Below are positions 24,640 through 36,126 of a DNA stretch of 64,000 nucleotides, one piece after another. Below the pieces are notes generated by a model, which was not told the DNA's origin, made no database searches, and saw nothing but the letters and a program-made list of their open reading frames with translations. The first letter of the stretch is position 1. Every line of letters starts with the position of its first letter. The stretch comes from Ceratotherium simum simum. Taxonomy: Eukaryota > Chordata > Mammalia > Perissodactyla > Rhinocerotidae. The DNA is taken from positions 2,350,942 through 2,414,941 of the forward strand of contig NW_004454262.1 of NCBI RefSeq assembly GCF_000283155.1, written 5' to 3'. The position numbers and the translations under genes are program-made.

Positions 24640-25520
24640 TATTCATCTGTTTCCAATCTATCATTACTGCTTGAGCCTCTGAAATCTGACTTGGTCACCA
24701 ATCTCTTTCCTTACTCAATCTCCAAGGGTCTCCAGTGACCACCTGTCAAATCCAATATTCTTTTCATAATCCTCATCCTACCCGCTCTCTGTGCAGTGTT
24801 TGGCGCTGTTGACTATCCTATCTTTAGGTCCTATGATTCTATACCTTCTTGGATTTTTAATACCTCTTTGGTCATTTCTGTTTCTTTTATTAATTCTTTT
24901 ATCTTTTTCTTCTAGTCCCAATATTCTTTGTTCTCTTTTACTGATCTGAGTAATCCTATCATCTCTCTGCAGATGGCACCCGAATCCAGATTTCTAGCCT
25001 TGACTTTCCCCAAGTTCCCTTTTCCTAGTTAGCATGGAATATTTCCACTCAGATGCACTATCATCCCCATAAACACAACATGCTCATGGATGACTAAGAT
25101 TTCCATTTCCCCCATAAACCTCATATTCCTCCCTTGCCTGAACTTACACCCTTGGCTAAATCTGGAACTCTTTCTTTTCATCACTTCTTATAACTTATAC
25201 CTAATTGTCCCATAGTCCTTAACTTTTCAAAAGTTAAGTTTTATTCCTCTCTTCCCACTGTTACTATCACAGTTCAGGCCATTGATTCTTCACACTTGGA
25301 CTATGACAATAGTTGATTAAAAACTTATTGCCTCCAATCTTCCTCTTCTCAATAAATCTTGAATTTTAGATATGTCTCAAATCTGTCCAACTATCTCCTT
25401 CCCTAGGATTACTATCTTCTCTCACACTAGAGAAACATACTCTTTCTTGACTGTTATCTCCCCATAACTTAGAACATAGTTGGCACTCAATATTTGCTGA
25501 ATGAATGAATATATGATTAT
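24640..25520 (+). mobile_element. L2-like LINE fragment
   Basis: Decayed ORF2-like pieces (GTCTCCAGTGACCACCTGTC, 'CACAGTTCAGGCCATTGATT', CTTGGACTATGACAATAG) and a 3' end of L2 style, 'TTGGCACTCAATATTTGCTG' then AATGAATGAAT. Confidence 0.55.
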
Positions 25521-25984
25521 CTGGGAAGAATAAGAGGGTTTCAATCACATTAGTTTGAATTAGTGGGGTGAATTATTTTCTTCTAAAGCCTTGCTGAGAC
25601 CAGGTTTATTTAGACACTGATATTGGGAGAAGGAATACAATTTGAGGCTCTTAGGTTTAAATGTAATATCACAGCATCTCTTCTTCCTTCTTCTTCTACA
25701 CTGATCTCTAAATTCTGCATAAAAGTATGTCTTATGGAAAATAAATTTCACGTTCTCAACAACTAACTTACAAACAAATGCTTAAAACATAATGTTTCAA
25801 TTTAGGGACTGCTTATGTTATCCAGAGAACCATAAGATCTCAGGAATTCAAGGGACCTTAAAAATCGTCTATTGTTTTCTATGATCCTACAAAATCATCA
25901 TATTATGTATATTAAAAATATTTTTTGTAATAGGGAACACGCTGGCAGTCTGGTTACTGGAAGTATTCAAACACAGGAAGTGTG
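25521..25984. other. Unassigned intron
   Basis: No gene or named repeat recognised. Confidence 0.3.
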
Positions 25985-26080
25985 CTATGACAGAAAATGC
26001 AAGAGATATGGATAGATTTGGATTTGAGTCACAGCCCAGGCACCTCTTACCTATATGACCTTAACAAAAATATCAGTTAA
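25985..26080 (+). mobile_element. MIR SINE remnant
   Basis: Plus MIR head remnant: GATTTGAGTCACAGCCCAGG followed by 'TTACCTATATGACCTTAAC'. Confidence 0.5.
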
Positions 26081-26089
26081 TAACATTCA

Positions 26090-26350
26090 CAATTTTTCAA
26101 ATCAAAGCAACCATTTATTAAACATTTACCAAGTACAAGGCTCTGTGCTAATATGTTACATGCATTATTTTATTTAATTCTCACAATAATTCTGTGAGAT
26201 AGGTACCATAATTATGCTCATTTTAAAGATAAGCAAACTAAGGTTTAGAGAGTTTAAATAACCTTTTTAAGTCATATCAACATTAAGTAGCCAAGCTGGA
26301 AGTCTATCCTGGGTCCAAAGCCCATGTGTTCACCACCACTTTCCACTGTT
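26090..26350 (-). mobile_element. MIR SINE
   Basis: A good minus MIR: ACCATTTATTAAACATTTAC, 'CTGTGAGATAGGTACCATAA', AAACTAAGGTTTAGAGAG, and a degraded tRNA-like end. Confidence 0.78.
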
Positions 26351-26489
26351 TGACTCTGGGCAGCAAAGTCCAGGAGAGCAGACCAGACAAAACTCTGTGA
26401 GTGATGTGCTGCTGAAGACCAGTCCCACAGGGGGCTTAAAAAGGAGTACTTCAAGTCCAGTATCTTGGTGCTACTGTTAACTGAGAGCC

Positions 26490-26620
26490 TTTTATATAGT
26501 AGGCACCACAAGAGATATTTTGCATATATTATTTCCAGTCCTCATAATCCTATAAAGTGAGTTTTATGACTCTCATGATTAAGGAAACTAAGTCATAGAG
26601 AAGTACGATAGGGAAGTGTA
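26490..26620 (-). mobile_element. MIR SINE remnant
   Basis: 'TATATAGTAGGCACCACAAG' with 'CCTATAAAGTGAGTTTTATG' and AGGAAACTAAGTCATAGAGA. Confidence 0.6.
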
Positions 26621-26924
26621 TGGATCAGAAGGCTCAAATCTATCAGCTGAGGGGGTCTTGAACTGGTCTTTCTCTATGCTCATTCAATAGGGTAGACCTG
26701 AGAGAAGTCAGCATCAACCCAATCAAATCTAGTACATGGTGCCACCCTTAGGCCATTGGCAATTGAGCTACTGTTTGCCCCCAGGAGTTGGTGGGGAGAG
26801 GGAGGTTAACTCTGTACTGAGTGCGTTACCTGGGCTCCATCTATTCCTGACTTCTTTCCCACTGACCATTGATCAACCCTATGGTCCCATAATGTCTCAT
26901 ATTGGCCACCATTTTCCAATCTGA

Positions 26925-27050
26925 TCCTTTCAAGAATTCTATGAGAAAGGACAAAGTATCCTTATTTTGAAGATGAAAAAATTGAAGCATAATTGGCAGT
27001 CACACTCAAATCTCTGCATTCAGAACTCATCTCACTATATACTGCTGCCA
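26925..27050 (-). mobile_element. MIR SINE remnant
   Basis: 'AATTCTATGAGAAAGGACAA', AAGATGAAAAAATTGAAGCA and a terminal ACTATATACTGCTGCC, in minus MIR order. Confidence 0.6.
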
Positions 27051-27094
27051 TTTATAAAAGAAAATCAACAAATAAATCAATAAGTAAAATTTAT

Positions 27095-27260
27095 TGAAAA
27101 GATAAGACTGACGTTTAATCCTAATCTCACCCAGCTTTGTGACCATGGATAAGCTGTTTAACTTCTCTGAGCTCCAATTTTCTCATTATTATAAGTAATA
27201 ATTAGTTAAATTGCTTAGTGTAGCAGCTAGCACATAGTAAGTATCCAATAAATGGTATTT
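27095..27260 (+). mobile_element. MIR SINE
   Basis: Plus MIR: TTTGTGACCATGGATAAGCT, 'TTAACTTCTCTGAGCTCCAA', 'GCACATAGTAAGTATCCAAT'. Confidence 0.75.
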
Positions 27261-27399
27261 ACTTAGTAGTAGTGTCACTTATAATAAAAATAAATACAAT
27301 AATAAAATAAGTCTATAATTGCAAATCCAAAGAGGGAATTTTAACAATTTATATAGCAGGTCTTGTTTATTGTTGATCATCTCTCAGATATTTTATGGT

Positions 27400-27512
27400 T
27401 ATAAAAGTGTAAGCATATATATATCAAATCACTATGTTGTACACCTAAAACTAATACAATGTTATATGTCAATTATACCTCAACAAAAAAAATATATTAA
27501 AAAATTTTTAAA
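27400..27512 (+). mobile_element. L1 3' terminal fragment
   Basis: TCACTATGTTGTACACCTAA, 'TATGTCAATTATACCTCAA', then an A-rich tail: the last ~100 bp of an L1. Confidence 0.8.
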
Positions 27513-27936
27513 GATAGAAAGTCTAAGTTTCTGGGACTCCTAAAATGTATTCATATGTCACTTCATTATTGTTTGTTTCTGTTTCTAGAAAATATCAGTG
27601 TTTGTACTAGAGCTTCTAGGGGATCGGTCTTCATTACACTTGAAAATCCCTTGGTATGGAGTGACTATGCAGAGATTTCAAGCTAGGCAGGGAATAATAA
27701 AGCAGGCTAACAACCAGCATAGCTGAGGCAATTTAAAGAGGTACCATAAATATAGCTTGTGGAGAGGCCCATCTTATCTTTTTGTCTCATCCTAATGGTT
27801 AAGACTAAGTCCAAAGTCTTAGTTCCTGCCAAGAATGAAAGAGAATGCCTGCTGGGGGTCATGCTGTGTCCATATCTGGATGGGGCTCATCTCCCTAAGA
27901 GGCCCCCAGGTGCCCCTAGACAAAATCTGGTGACTT
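27513..27936. other. Unassigned intron
   Basis: No named repeat or exon. It ends at the first TSD copy of the ERE that follows. Confidence 0.3.
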
Positions 27937-27950
27937 AAAAGTCAATGGCA

Positions 27951-28168
27951 GGGCCGGCTCTGTGGCTTAGCGGTTAAGTGCGCGCGCTCTGATGCTGGCG
28001 GCCCGGGTTCGGATCCCGGGAGCGCCCCGAGGCACCGCTTCTCCGTCCAACGCGAGGCCGAGTCCCACGTACAGCAACTAGAAGGATGTGAACCTATGAC
28101 ATACAACTATCTACTGGGGCTTTGGGGGGGAAAAAACTGAATAAATAAAATCTTTAAAAAAAAAAAAA
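27951..28168 (+). mobile_element. ERE SINE (short type, well preserved)
   Basis: Head GGGCCGGCTCTGTGGCTTAG with intact A and B boxes (GGGTTCGGATCCCGGG). Body ACTAGAAGGATGTGAACC, then an AAATAAAATCTTT pre-tail and a 17-A tail. The 14-bp TSD AAAAGTCAATGGCA is exact at 27937-27950 and 28169-28182. It looks like one of the younger insertions here. Confidence 0.96.
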
Positions 28169-28182
28169 AAAAGTCAATGGCA

Positions 28183-29194
28183 GCAACTTGGAGCAAATAA
28201 AAGGTTTCCTTTACCCTTATCTCCTGCTACACTTTGTGAGATGCTCAAAGACACTTTCTTCCATAATTTTCAGAGGTCCTTGAACAGAGAATAGGACAAA
28301 GCTTGTGGCAAAAGTGAAATCATGTCCCTCTCAGTTTCATGAATTTTTCCCCACTTTTGGGTCAGAACAGAAAAGTATTTACGGATGAACTATATATGGA
28401 GACTCTGTGATAAGACTCGAAATCTCTGATCCTCTCAACCATTTTTCCGATATAAAACTTCAGAACTCCAAAAATGTAGGTTATTTTCGGGGTCTAGATA
28501 GTTGTCTTTTCAGAGAAGTTTTATATGAAAATCCAGATGTAACATACTAACATATTAGAATATGACTTCATGTTACAAAAGCATTCTTCAATTCACACAA
28601 TGACATGCTCATATAATTGAAAATATGAATCACTTTGCAAAAAAATTTCATATATTTATGCATAAGTAAAGATGTATACCTGTCTTGTAGCTATACTGTA
28701 ATCTCTATGGTAGAGTTGCTGATATGCCAACTACAGTGTCCTGAAAATAAGTATCGATATTTGTATACCCAAAACCCATAATCTTTTTACATTTGCACAC
28801 ATTAGTTCTATCCCCTTACACAAAGAAATATAACTACAGTCGTGGATTTCTCTTTTAGACCATGAAGGTGTCTCTATAGGATAGTGGAGAGAAAGATCTC
28901 TTAACACACAACCTTCCTGATATACAGAAGACTAGCTCCAGAATGCTGTGCCTTTCAACTGCAAATAATTTTGTGAAAAACCTAGAAAGCAAATATCTTG
29001 CAGAGACTTAACAAAAACAATGGAGAATTGCAAAATACATTACACCGTAAGCCAGTAAGAACTGAATATAACGTTGGAAAGACATGCTGTCCACATAATA
29101 TAAAAGTTTTTGGAAGAGTTTATCTCATTATCATAGCAATGCTTCACAAAGATTTTCAAAAGAAAATTCAGGAATATTATCCACTAGAGTTAGT
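28183..29194. other. Unassigned AT-rich intron
   Basis: No named repeat or exon recognised. Confidence 0.3.
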
Positions 29195-30540
29195 TTTTAA
29201 ATTATTAAATTTATTTTTTATTTTACTCTTGTGAAATATTTCAAACATGCCAAAAACTGTAGGTATAAAAAACTATACAAAATAAAATAATATAAATACT
29301 TATGTCCCCTCACCCACCCACATTGTTAAAATGTTAGCACCATAGCTTATTTCCATCATATCTTTAAGGATCAAAATGTTACAAACACAGGTGAAGCCTC
29401 TTTTGTACCTCTCCTCGATCTTATTCCCTTTTTCCTTCTCCTCAGAAGTAACCACCATCCTAAAGTTCGCATGCATCTCTCTGTTCATGTTACTGTATTT
29501 CTATCACATAGGTGTGTGTCTTTGGATTAATCTATAAGCAATATAAAGTATCATATTGTGTGTTTTTAAACTTTATGCTGCAACTTGCTTTTCTTATTGG
29601 ACATTTTATTTTCAAGATATATCCATATTCATATATACAGATTTGGCTCATTCATTTTATCCACTGGACACATTCCTGTGTAAATATTCCACAATTTATC
29701 TTTTCTCCTACTACTAATGGTCTGCTGTTTCCAGTTTCTTACTACTACACACAATGCTTCAATGGAACCTTATGCATTTCTCTGTTTATTCAAATAAGAT
29801 TGACTCCCTAAGGTATATATTGATAAGTAGAATTGCTGAGTCATAAAGCAGGCACATCATTAGCTGTATTAGATTTTGCCAAATTGTTCTCCAAAGTGCT
29901 TGATGACAATTTCTGCTTCTACTATGCTCCATATTCTCACCAACTTTTCTTATTGTCAGACTCAAGTTTTGCCAATCTGATAGAGTTGGAATGGTATCTC
30001 ATGGTTACTTTAAGTTGCATTTCTCACAACTGGAGAAATTAAACATCTTTTCATAAGCCTAAAGGCTATTAGACTTTTTTTTTCCTTTTCTTTCTTTCTT
30101 CTTCATATCTTTTGTCCATTTCTCAGTTGAACTGCTTTTTTTTTTTTTAATTTTTATTTTTTTACCACAAAGCCCCAGTAGATAGTTGTATGTCACAGTT
30201 GCACAGCCTTCTAGTTGCTGTATGTGGGACGCAGCCTCAGCATGGCCGGAGAAGTGGCGAGTCGGTGCGCGCCCGGGGTTCGAACCCGAGCCACCAGTGG
30301 CGGAGCACGCGCACTTAACCGCTAAGCCACAGGGCCGGCCCCTGAACTGCTTTTCTTTTCTTACTGATTTATAAGAATATTTGCATAGTCTAGATACAAA
30401 TCCTTTATCAGTTATATGCATTTCAAATTTCTTCTTCTAGACTATAGCTTGTCTTTTAGCTTTATTTACTTTTCATACAGAAGTTATTAATCTAAATGTA
30501 GACAATTATGATTCTTGTCCTTTAAGGTTTTTGTTTTCAT
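29195..30540 (-). mobile_element. Old L1M 3' region, split by an ERE
   Basis: Minus L1M 3' UTR to ORF2 end: AGAAGTAACCACCATCCTAA, 'TGCTGCAACTTGCTTTTCTT', AGAATTGCTGAGTCATAAAG, 'AGTTGGAATGGTATCTCATG', 'ACAAATCCTTTATCAGTTAT'. It is diverged and non-coding. Confidence 0.75.
30140..30342 (-). mobile_element. ERE SINE (short type) inside L1M
   Basis: On plus: T tail, AAGCCCCAGTAGATAGTTG, 'TGGGACGCAGCCTCAGCATG', ends ACAGGGCCGGCC. The 12-bp TSD TGAACTGCTTTT lies at 30128-30139 and 30343-30354. Confidence 0.95.
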
Positions 30541-30556
30541 ACTGGTTTAAAAAGTA

Positions 30557-30665
30557 GTATCTAGCTCATAAGCTTGTCATGAGGAATTAAATGAATTAAT
30601 ACTTTAAAGGTGTTTAGAACAGTGCATGGTACACATAAGTGCTACCTAAATGCTAAATAAATAAA
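30557..30665 (+). mobile_element. MIR SINE 3' part
   Basis: GAGGAATTAAATGAATTAAT, 'TTAGAACAGTGCATGGTACA', and a terminal CTAAATGCTAAATAAA: plus MIR 3' half. Confidence 0.65.
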
Positions 30666-31579
30666 ACTACACTAACATTTCTGGGGAGGCAAACTGTTGG
30701 CAGGGAGGGGGAAGAAACTAGAATAGAAGTTTTGGAAACAAAAATTTGGTACAGGGCTACATTCCATAAATGCAGTGCCTATAGGAAATGTCTCTTAGGA
30801 CAAATCTGAGTCAACCCAAACCAAATCAATGGGATTTCATCAGATCCAGGCTAGAGTCTACAATGCATTAACTATAAACAGGCCTGTGACACTTCTATAA
30901 CCCACAGAGAAACAGCTGGAATTTGTTGGTCGGCATTTCTACCGTAAACAGAATCACAGATTTAATATTTCCTGTAATTTCCTCAGACCTATTTCCTCTT
31001 AGGAATTTATTTCTACATATTACTGATAAATTATGGTTAAAGTTATCCTCTTTTCCCCCCTAGCATTCACTAGCTCTCTAGCTTGTCTGCATGTTAATTC
31101 ACAGGCCACACAAAAGACAAAGTCCATCCAGAGAATCCAGTCACTCACTGCCTTCTAGGTCAGGGTCACCCAGGACTTTCCATACAACTTGCTCTTAAAC
31201 ACATTGAGACACTTACCAGGCTGAGCAGCCACTATGTCTTAAGACTCACACTAATTATTACCACATTAATAATTCTGGTCCATACATAATGATCATTCAC
31301 AGTTCAGAAACATATTCTATTTTGTACAGATTTTAAATGAAGTGTGGGTTTGACCTGACCAGCACCGCTGTGACTGTCCATATAGTCCAAGCAGCATCAT
31401 TGCAAACATGCTATGGGAAAGTTGCCCACATTGCCAAGGTCCAGTAATACCTCACACCACGGCTCCTCATACTAAAAAATAAGGCTCTTGAATCAAGATC
31501 TCTTTGTGAAGAACTACGAGTAAAGCAATATCTAATTGTTGTAGAAAAATATATTTAAATATTAACAGGCACACACAAA
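30666..31579. other. Unassigned intron
   Basis: No named repeat or exon recognised. Confidence 0.3.
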
Positions 31580-31690
31580 AAAATAAAATCAACTATGACC
31601 TTACCACACAGAAATAATTTTGGTTTATACATATCCTTTAGCATTTTTGTATGCATATATATTTTCAAACATTTAAATGTGATCACAATG
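31580..31690 (-). mobile_element. Old L1M fragment, left of a nested L1
   Basis: AT-rich minus L1M-like sequence (ACATATCCTTTAGCATTTTT) that appears to continue after the nested L1 at 33596. It ends in the left TSD copy GATCACAATG (31681-31690). Confidence 0.45.
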
Positions 31691-32305
31691 GGTTTTATTT
31701 CCCTTTTTAGTGTGTTAAAATGCACATTTAAAATTTATCATCTTAACTATTTTTAAGTGTACAGTTGAGTGGTATTAAACACATTCACATTGTGGTGCAG
31801 CCATCACCACCATCCATTCCCATAAGTCTTTTCATCTTATAAAACTAAAACTCTATATTTATCAAACAATAACTCCCCATTCTTCCCCTCCCCTGGCCCC
31901 TGGCAACCACCATTACATTTTATGTCTCTATGGTTTTTTTGTGTGTTAGCCCTGAGCTAACATCTGTTGCCAATTCTCCTCTTTTTTGCTGAGGAAGATT
32001 GACCCTGGGCTAACACCCATGCCCATCTTCCTCTACTTTATATGGGACGCTGCCACAGCATGGCTTGACAAGCAGTGCGTCAGTCCACGCCCAGGATCCA
32101 AACCTGCGAACCCCAGGCCACCAAAGCAGAGTGTGCGAACTTAACTGCTATGCCACTGGGCTGGCGCCTTGACTACTCTAAGCACCTCTTATAAGTGGAA
32201 TCATATAGTATTTGTCTTTTTGTGACTGACTTAATTTATTTAGCATAACATCTTCAAGGTTCATCCATATTGTAGCATATTGCAGAATTTCCTTTCTTTT
32301 TAAGG
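31691..32305 (-). mobile_element. 5'-inverted L1: 3' part in minus orientation
   Basis: Left to right it is reverse L1 from the 3' tail (T-rich, 31691-31710), through 3' UTR (GTGGTGCAGCCATCACCACC; 'CCCCTGGCAACCACCATTAC'), to the ORF2 end (AGCATAACATCTTCAAGG, 'TTTCTTTTTAAGGCTGA'). It breaks there and the sequence continues in the opposite orientation at 32306. Together with 32306-33585 it forms one twin-primed insertion flanked by TSD GATCACAATG. An ERE is nested inside. Confidence 0.88.
31934..32168 (-). mobile_element. ERE SINE inside the inverted L1
   Basis: On plus: T/GT-rich tail, TTAGCCCTGAGCTAACATC, 'GCTGAGGAAGATTGACCCTG', 'TATATGGGACGCTGCCACAG', ends CACTGGGCTGGCGCC. It splits the L1 stretch TCTCTATGG / TTGACTACTC. 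No clear TSD is visible. Confidence 0.88.
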
Positions 32306-33585
32306 CTGACTAAAAATTACAAAATATTGCTGAAAGAAATTAAAGAAGACATAAATAAATGAAAACATGTCCCATGTTCACAGATTGGAAGACTTAATAT
32401 TGTTAAAATGTCAATATTACTCAAAGCCATCTACAGATTCAGTGTAATTCCTATTGAAATCCCAATGCTGTTTTTTGCAGAAATGGAAAAACCCATTCTA
32501 AAACGCATATGAAATCTCAAGGGACCCCAAATAGCCAAAACAATTCTGAAAAAGAAGAACAAAACTGAGGGCTCACACTTACTGATTTCAAAACTTACTA
32601 CAAAGCTACAGTAATCAAAACAGTGTAGTATTGGCATAAAGACAGACATATAGACTAATGGAATAATAGAGAGCCCAGAAATAAACCCTCACATTTACAG
32701 TCAGATGATTTTTGACAAGGGTGCCAAGACCATTCAATGAGGGAAAAGACAGTTTTTTCAACAAAAGGTGCTGGGGAAACTATATATCCACATGCAAAAG
32801 AATAAAGTTGGACTCTTACCTAACACCATATACAAAAATTAACTCAAATGGACCAAGGACCTAAACGTAAGACCTAAAACAATAAAACTCTTAGAAGAAA
32901 ACATAGGACAATAGCTTCACAACATTGGTTTGGCAATGATTTCTGGGATATGACACCAAATGCACAGATAACAAAAGAAAAAATAGACAAATTGGACTTC
33001 ACGAAGATTTTAAAAATCTGTACATCAAAAGACACTATTCATAGAGTGAAAAGGTAACGCACAGAATGGGAGAAAATATTTGCAATTTATATATCTGATA
33101 AGGGATTAATATCCAGAATATACAGAGAACTCCAAAAACTCAACAACAACAAAAAACTTGATTCAAAATGGGCAAAGGACTTGAATAGACATTGCTCCAA
33201 AACACATGAAAAGATGCTTAACATCACTAATCATTAGGGAAATACAAATCAAAACTACAATGGGATACCACCTCACACCCATTAGGATGGCTACTATCAA
33301 AAAAACAGAAAACAAGTGTTGGTGAGGATGTGGAGAAATTGGAACTTTTTTGCATTGTTGGTGGGAATGTAAAATGGTACAGCCACCTGGAAAACAGTAC
33401 AAAGGCTCCTCAAAAAATTAAAAATAGAATTACCATATGACCCCACAATTCCAATTCTGAACATATACCCAAAAGAATTGAAAGCAGAGTCTCAAAGAGA
33501 TAATTTGTACACCCATGTTCATGACAGCGTTATTCACAATAGCTAAAACCTGGAAGCAACCCAAGTGTCCACCGATTGATGAATG
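32306..33585 (+). mobile_element. 5'-inverted L1: upstream ORF2 part flipped to plus
   Basis: Plus-oriented ORF2 sequence after the RT domain: AATCCCAATGCTG-like start, 'GCTACAGTAATCAAAACAGT', GGATATGACACCAAATGCAC, 'TTGGTGGGAATGTAAAATGG', and last 'CCACCGATTGATGAATGG'. Its last L1 base is only a few tens of bases upstream, in L1 coordinates, of where 32305 begins in reverse. The right TSD copy GATCACAATG lies at 33586-33595. Confidence 0.9.
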
Positions 33586-33595
33586 GATCACAATG

Positions 33596-33800
33596 TTTGT
33601 AACCACCTAAAATTTGGCAAGCATACATCTATGTCAAGAAATAGTTACCTATTATGGCATTTGGATATTTATGTTCTATTTTCCCAAGGTATGTGAATAT
33701 TGCTTCAATAAACATTCTTGCAGCTAGATTTCTATACATGATCTTATTTTCTTAGGATCTGTTCTTAGAAATGGAAATCCTTTAAATGTGCATAATTTTA
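33596..33800 (-). mobile_element. Old L1M fragment, right of the nested L1
   Basis: Minus L1M-like: ATTGCTTCAATAAACATTCT, 'TTATTTTCTTAGGATCTGTT', AGAAATGGAAATCC. Confidence 0.55.
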
Positions 33801-34060
33801 AAATATTTTTATATTTGTTCATTGAATAAGTATTTGTCAAGTTCCTACTAAGTGCTAGGCACTGTCTAGAGTTACAGCAGTGGACAAAACAGATGAACAT
33901 CCTCATCTCCATAGAGCTTGCCTAGAGGGGGGGATAAATAAGTAAAATCCATATTATTTGTGGAAGTGCTATGAAGAAAAATAAAGCAGAAAATAAACCC
34001 CTTCCATGAGGAGTCGCACCTTTTAATAGGATGACCTAAAAGGTCTCAGTGAGAAGAATA
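33801..34060 (-). mobile_element. L2-like ancient repeat
   Basis: TTCATTGAATAAGTATTTGT, 'CTAAGTGCTAGGCACTGTCT', 'ACAGCAGTGGACAAAACAGA', GTGCTATGAAGAAAAATAAA. The family name is uncertain. It lies between two L1M pieces. Confidence 0.5.
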
Positions 34061-34094
34061 AATGTTGTCAAATGCATTGAATAAGCAGTTTCGC

Positions 34095-34340
34095 TCACAG
34101 AAACTAGGTATGACCATTTTTAACATTTGATTTGATTTTTCTCTATTTGGTAGGCAAAAGAAAAAGGCATCTCATTAATTACTAATGCTTTTGGTTATGT
34201 GTATATCTTGTTCTGTAAAATGCCTGATTATATTCTTTGGACAATTTTCTATTAGGTTTTCCTTTTTCTCATTAATGTGTAAAGGTTCTTTTTATATTAA
34301 TTTGTAATTTATATTGTCTGTTTTTATGTGGAGATTTGGG
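34095..34340 (-). mobile_element. Old L1M ORF2-end fragment
   Basis: Minus orientation; AAAAAGGCATCTCATTAATT and 'GTAAAATGCCTGATTATATT' resemble the end of L1 ORF2 read in reverse. Confidence 0.45.
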
Positions 34341-34984
34341 AAGATCGAAAAACTATGCTACCACTGCCACTACCACCTTCCAAGAAGTTCAAGAGTATTA
34401 TTTTCAAGAAATTTGGAGACGCTGCCTTAGAAGACTTGCTAGTCAAGTGTCATTTTGAACTCAAAAGACACTCATTTATAATTCAGTTTTCATTCTTTTT
34501 CCTGGCCAAGCTAAACTTTTTATCTCCTGACCAACAGACATCTTTTCATTATTTGCTTCCAGTCTTGCACTGGGTTAAAAGGTATCACTCTAGTGAGTTA
34601 TGAGGTCCATGTCTTCTAGTCACTTAAAATACACATTTAGCCCACATTTAGCATCATATCGAACATAATCTAAATCCAAATATATAGTAATGAAAAGCAA
34701 CACACCATGAAATGCAAGCCTGTGACTCCTCCTTAAGTTTCCTGCTTCAAAACCCTCTTTTTAATATTTCTCTACTAAATTTAATTTAAACTCACTAAAT
34801 AAAGGAAATTTTCAAATGAGGTATAAAAATCTACGGCTTCACAAATTTACCCATTTTCTCATCTGGTGTCTTCCATGAATAAATAGTCTTAAGAAAGGGA
34901 ACCATATTTTGTTAATGTACACAATGCACTAACATGAAAATGGCATAAAGAAAAAAAATTATAGGCTATAAAATGTTATTTTTT
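34341..34984. other. Unassigned intron
   Basis: No named repeat. A 91-codon open frame at 34328-34603 has no homology or splice context that I recognise. Confidence 0.3.
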
Positions 34985-35465
34985 TATTTCAAAGAATCCC
35001 AGAGATGGAATGAATTTTACTGGCAACTTCCTCCAACCCTTGAAAGCCAGAAGAGTGGTCATCCAACCTGTGTTTGCAGGTATACAGTAAAGGACGTGCT
35101 CTGCCAGGGAAGACAGCACTTCAGAAGCAACTCACCTCATATTTGGAAATCTGTAAATAAGAATTCCAGTTTCCCAATCTTTCTGCTCTTTCTCCATCCT
35201 CCCCAGCCCTACCCACACTAGTCTCCTTTCCCTCATGGAGATTCCAAGATTCCTTCCAGGTGAGAACCAATGCCGCAAACATTAGAACACAACCCAACCA
35301 TTCACATTCACCCTCGAATATGCCTCTGGAAACTTCCTCCCATTGATCCCTGTTGAGTCCTGAGGAGTCTCCTTTAATATCTTAAAACAACACTCATGCC
35401 CTTCCACCAAGTCCTCTCTTCTGTAAGCTAAAAACCATACATCCTTTAGCTATTCCTCAATATGG
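34985..35465 (+). mobile_element. L3/CR1-like LINE 3' region
   Basis: The end CACCAAGTCCTCTCTTCTGT, then AAGCTAAAAACCATACAT and 'CCTTTAGCTATTCCTCA', resembles the 3' end of CR1/L3 LINEs. The preceding part is more diverged. Confidence 0.5.
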
Positions 35466-35645
35466 CACATATAAAGAATTTAAACAATTCATAGCCTACT
35501 CATCAGTGAAGAAAAATATTTTATTCAAAGGGAAAAGATAAAAATAAATCATCACAGAGAAATGTACTCAGCCCCACATATAATTTAAGAAATGTAAGTT
35601 AGATGATTTGAGGTATCATTATATACTACAACAAGAGAAAAAATA

Positions 35646-35832
35646 GGGCCGGCCCCATGGCTTAGCGGTTAAGTGCGCGCGCTCCGCTGCTGGCGGCCCG
35701 GGTTCGGATCCTGGGCGCGCACCGACGCACCGCTTGTCCGGTCATGCTGGGGCCGCGTCCCACATGCAGCGGCTAGAAGGATGTGCAGCTATGACATGCA
35801 ACTATCTGCTGGGGCTTTGGGGGGGGGGGGGG
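35646..35832 (+). mobile_element. ERE SINE (short type) ending in a 14-G run
   Basis: Head GGGCCGGCCCCATGGCTTAG, B box GGGTTCGGATCCTGGG, body GGCTAGAAGGATGTGCAGC. The element ends in a G-only run (35819-35832) instead of the AAATAAA-like tail. The TSD is about AGAGAAAAAAT (A-run length differs), near 35635-35645 and 35833-35843. Confidence 0.93.
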
Positions 35833-35898
35833 AGAGAAAAAATGAACGGTTACACATTATTGAGGTGCTACAAATTGTCTCAAATATTCTTGAAAACA

Positions 35899-36111
35899 GG
35901 GCCGGCCCCGTGGCTTGGCGGTTGGGTGCGCGTGCTCCGCCGCTGGCAGCCTGGGTTCGAATCCCAGGCGCGCACCGACTCGCCGCTTCTCCGGCCATGC
36001 TGAGGCCGCGTCCCACATACAGTGACTAGAAGGATGTGCAGCTATGACATACAACTATCTACTGGGGCTTTGGGGAAAAATAAATAAATAAAATTATTAA
36101 AAAAAATATAT
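35899..36111 (+). mobile_element. ERE SINE (short type), second of a direct pair
   Basis: Head GGGCCGGCCCCGTGGCTTGG, B box GGGTTCGAATCCCAGG, tail AAATAAATAAATAAAAT. The 15-bp TSD ATATTCTTGAAAACA is exact at 35884-35898 and 36112-36126. Confidence 0.96.
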
Positions 36112-36126
36112 ATATTCTTGAAAACA

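Noticed and set aside
35673..36054. Overlapping ORFs of 65-118 residues on both strands
   Set aside because: They are translations of two ERE SINEs with GC-rich heads; no coding signal.
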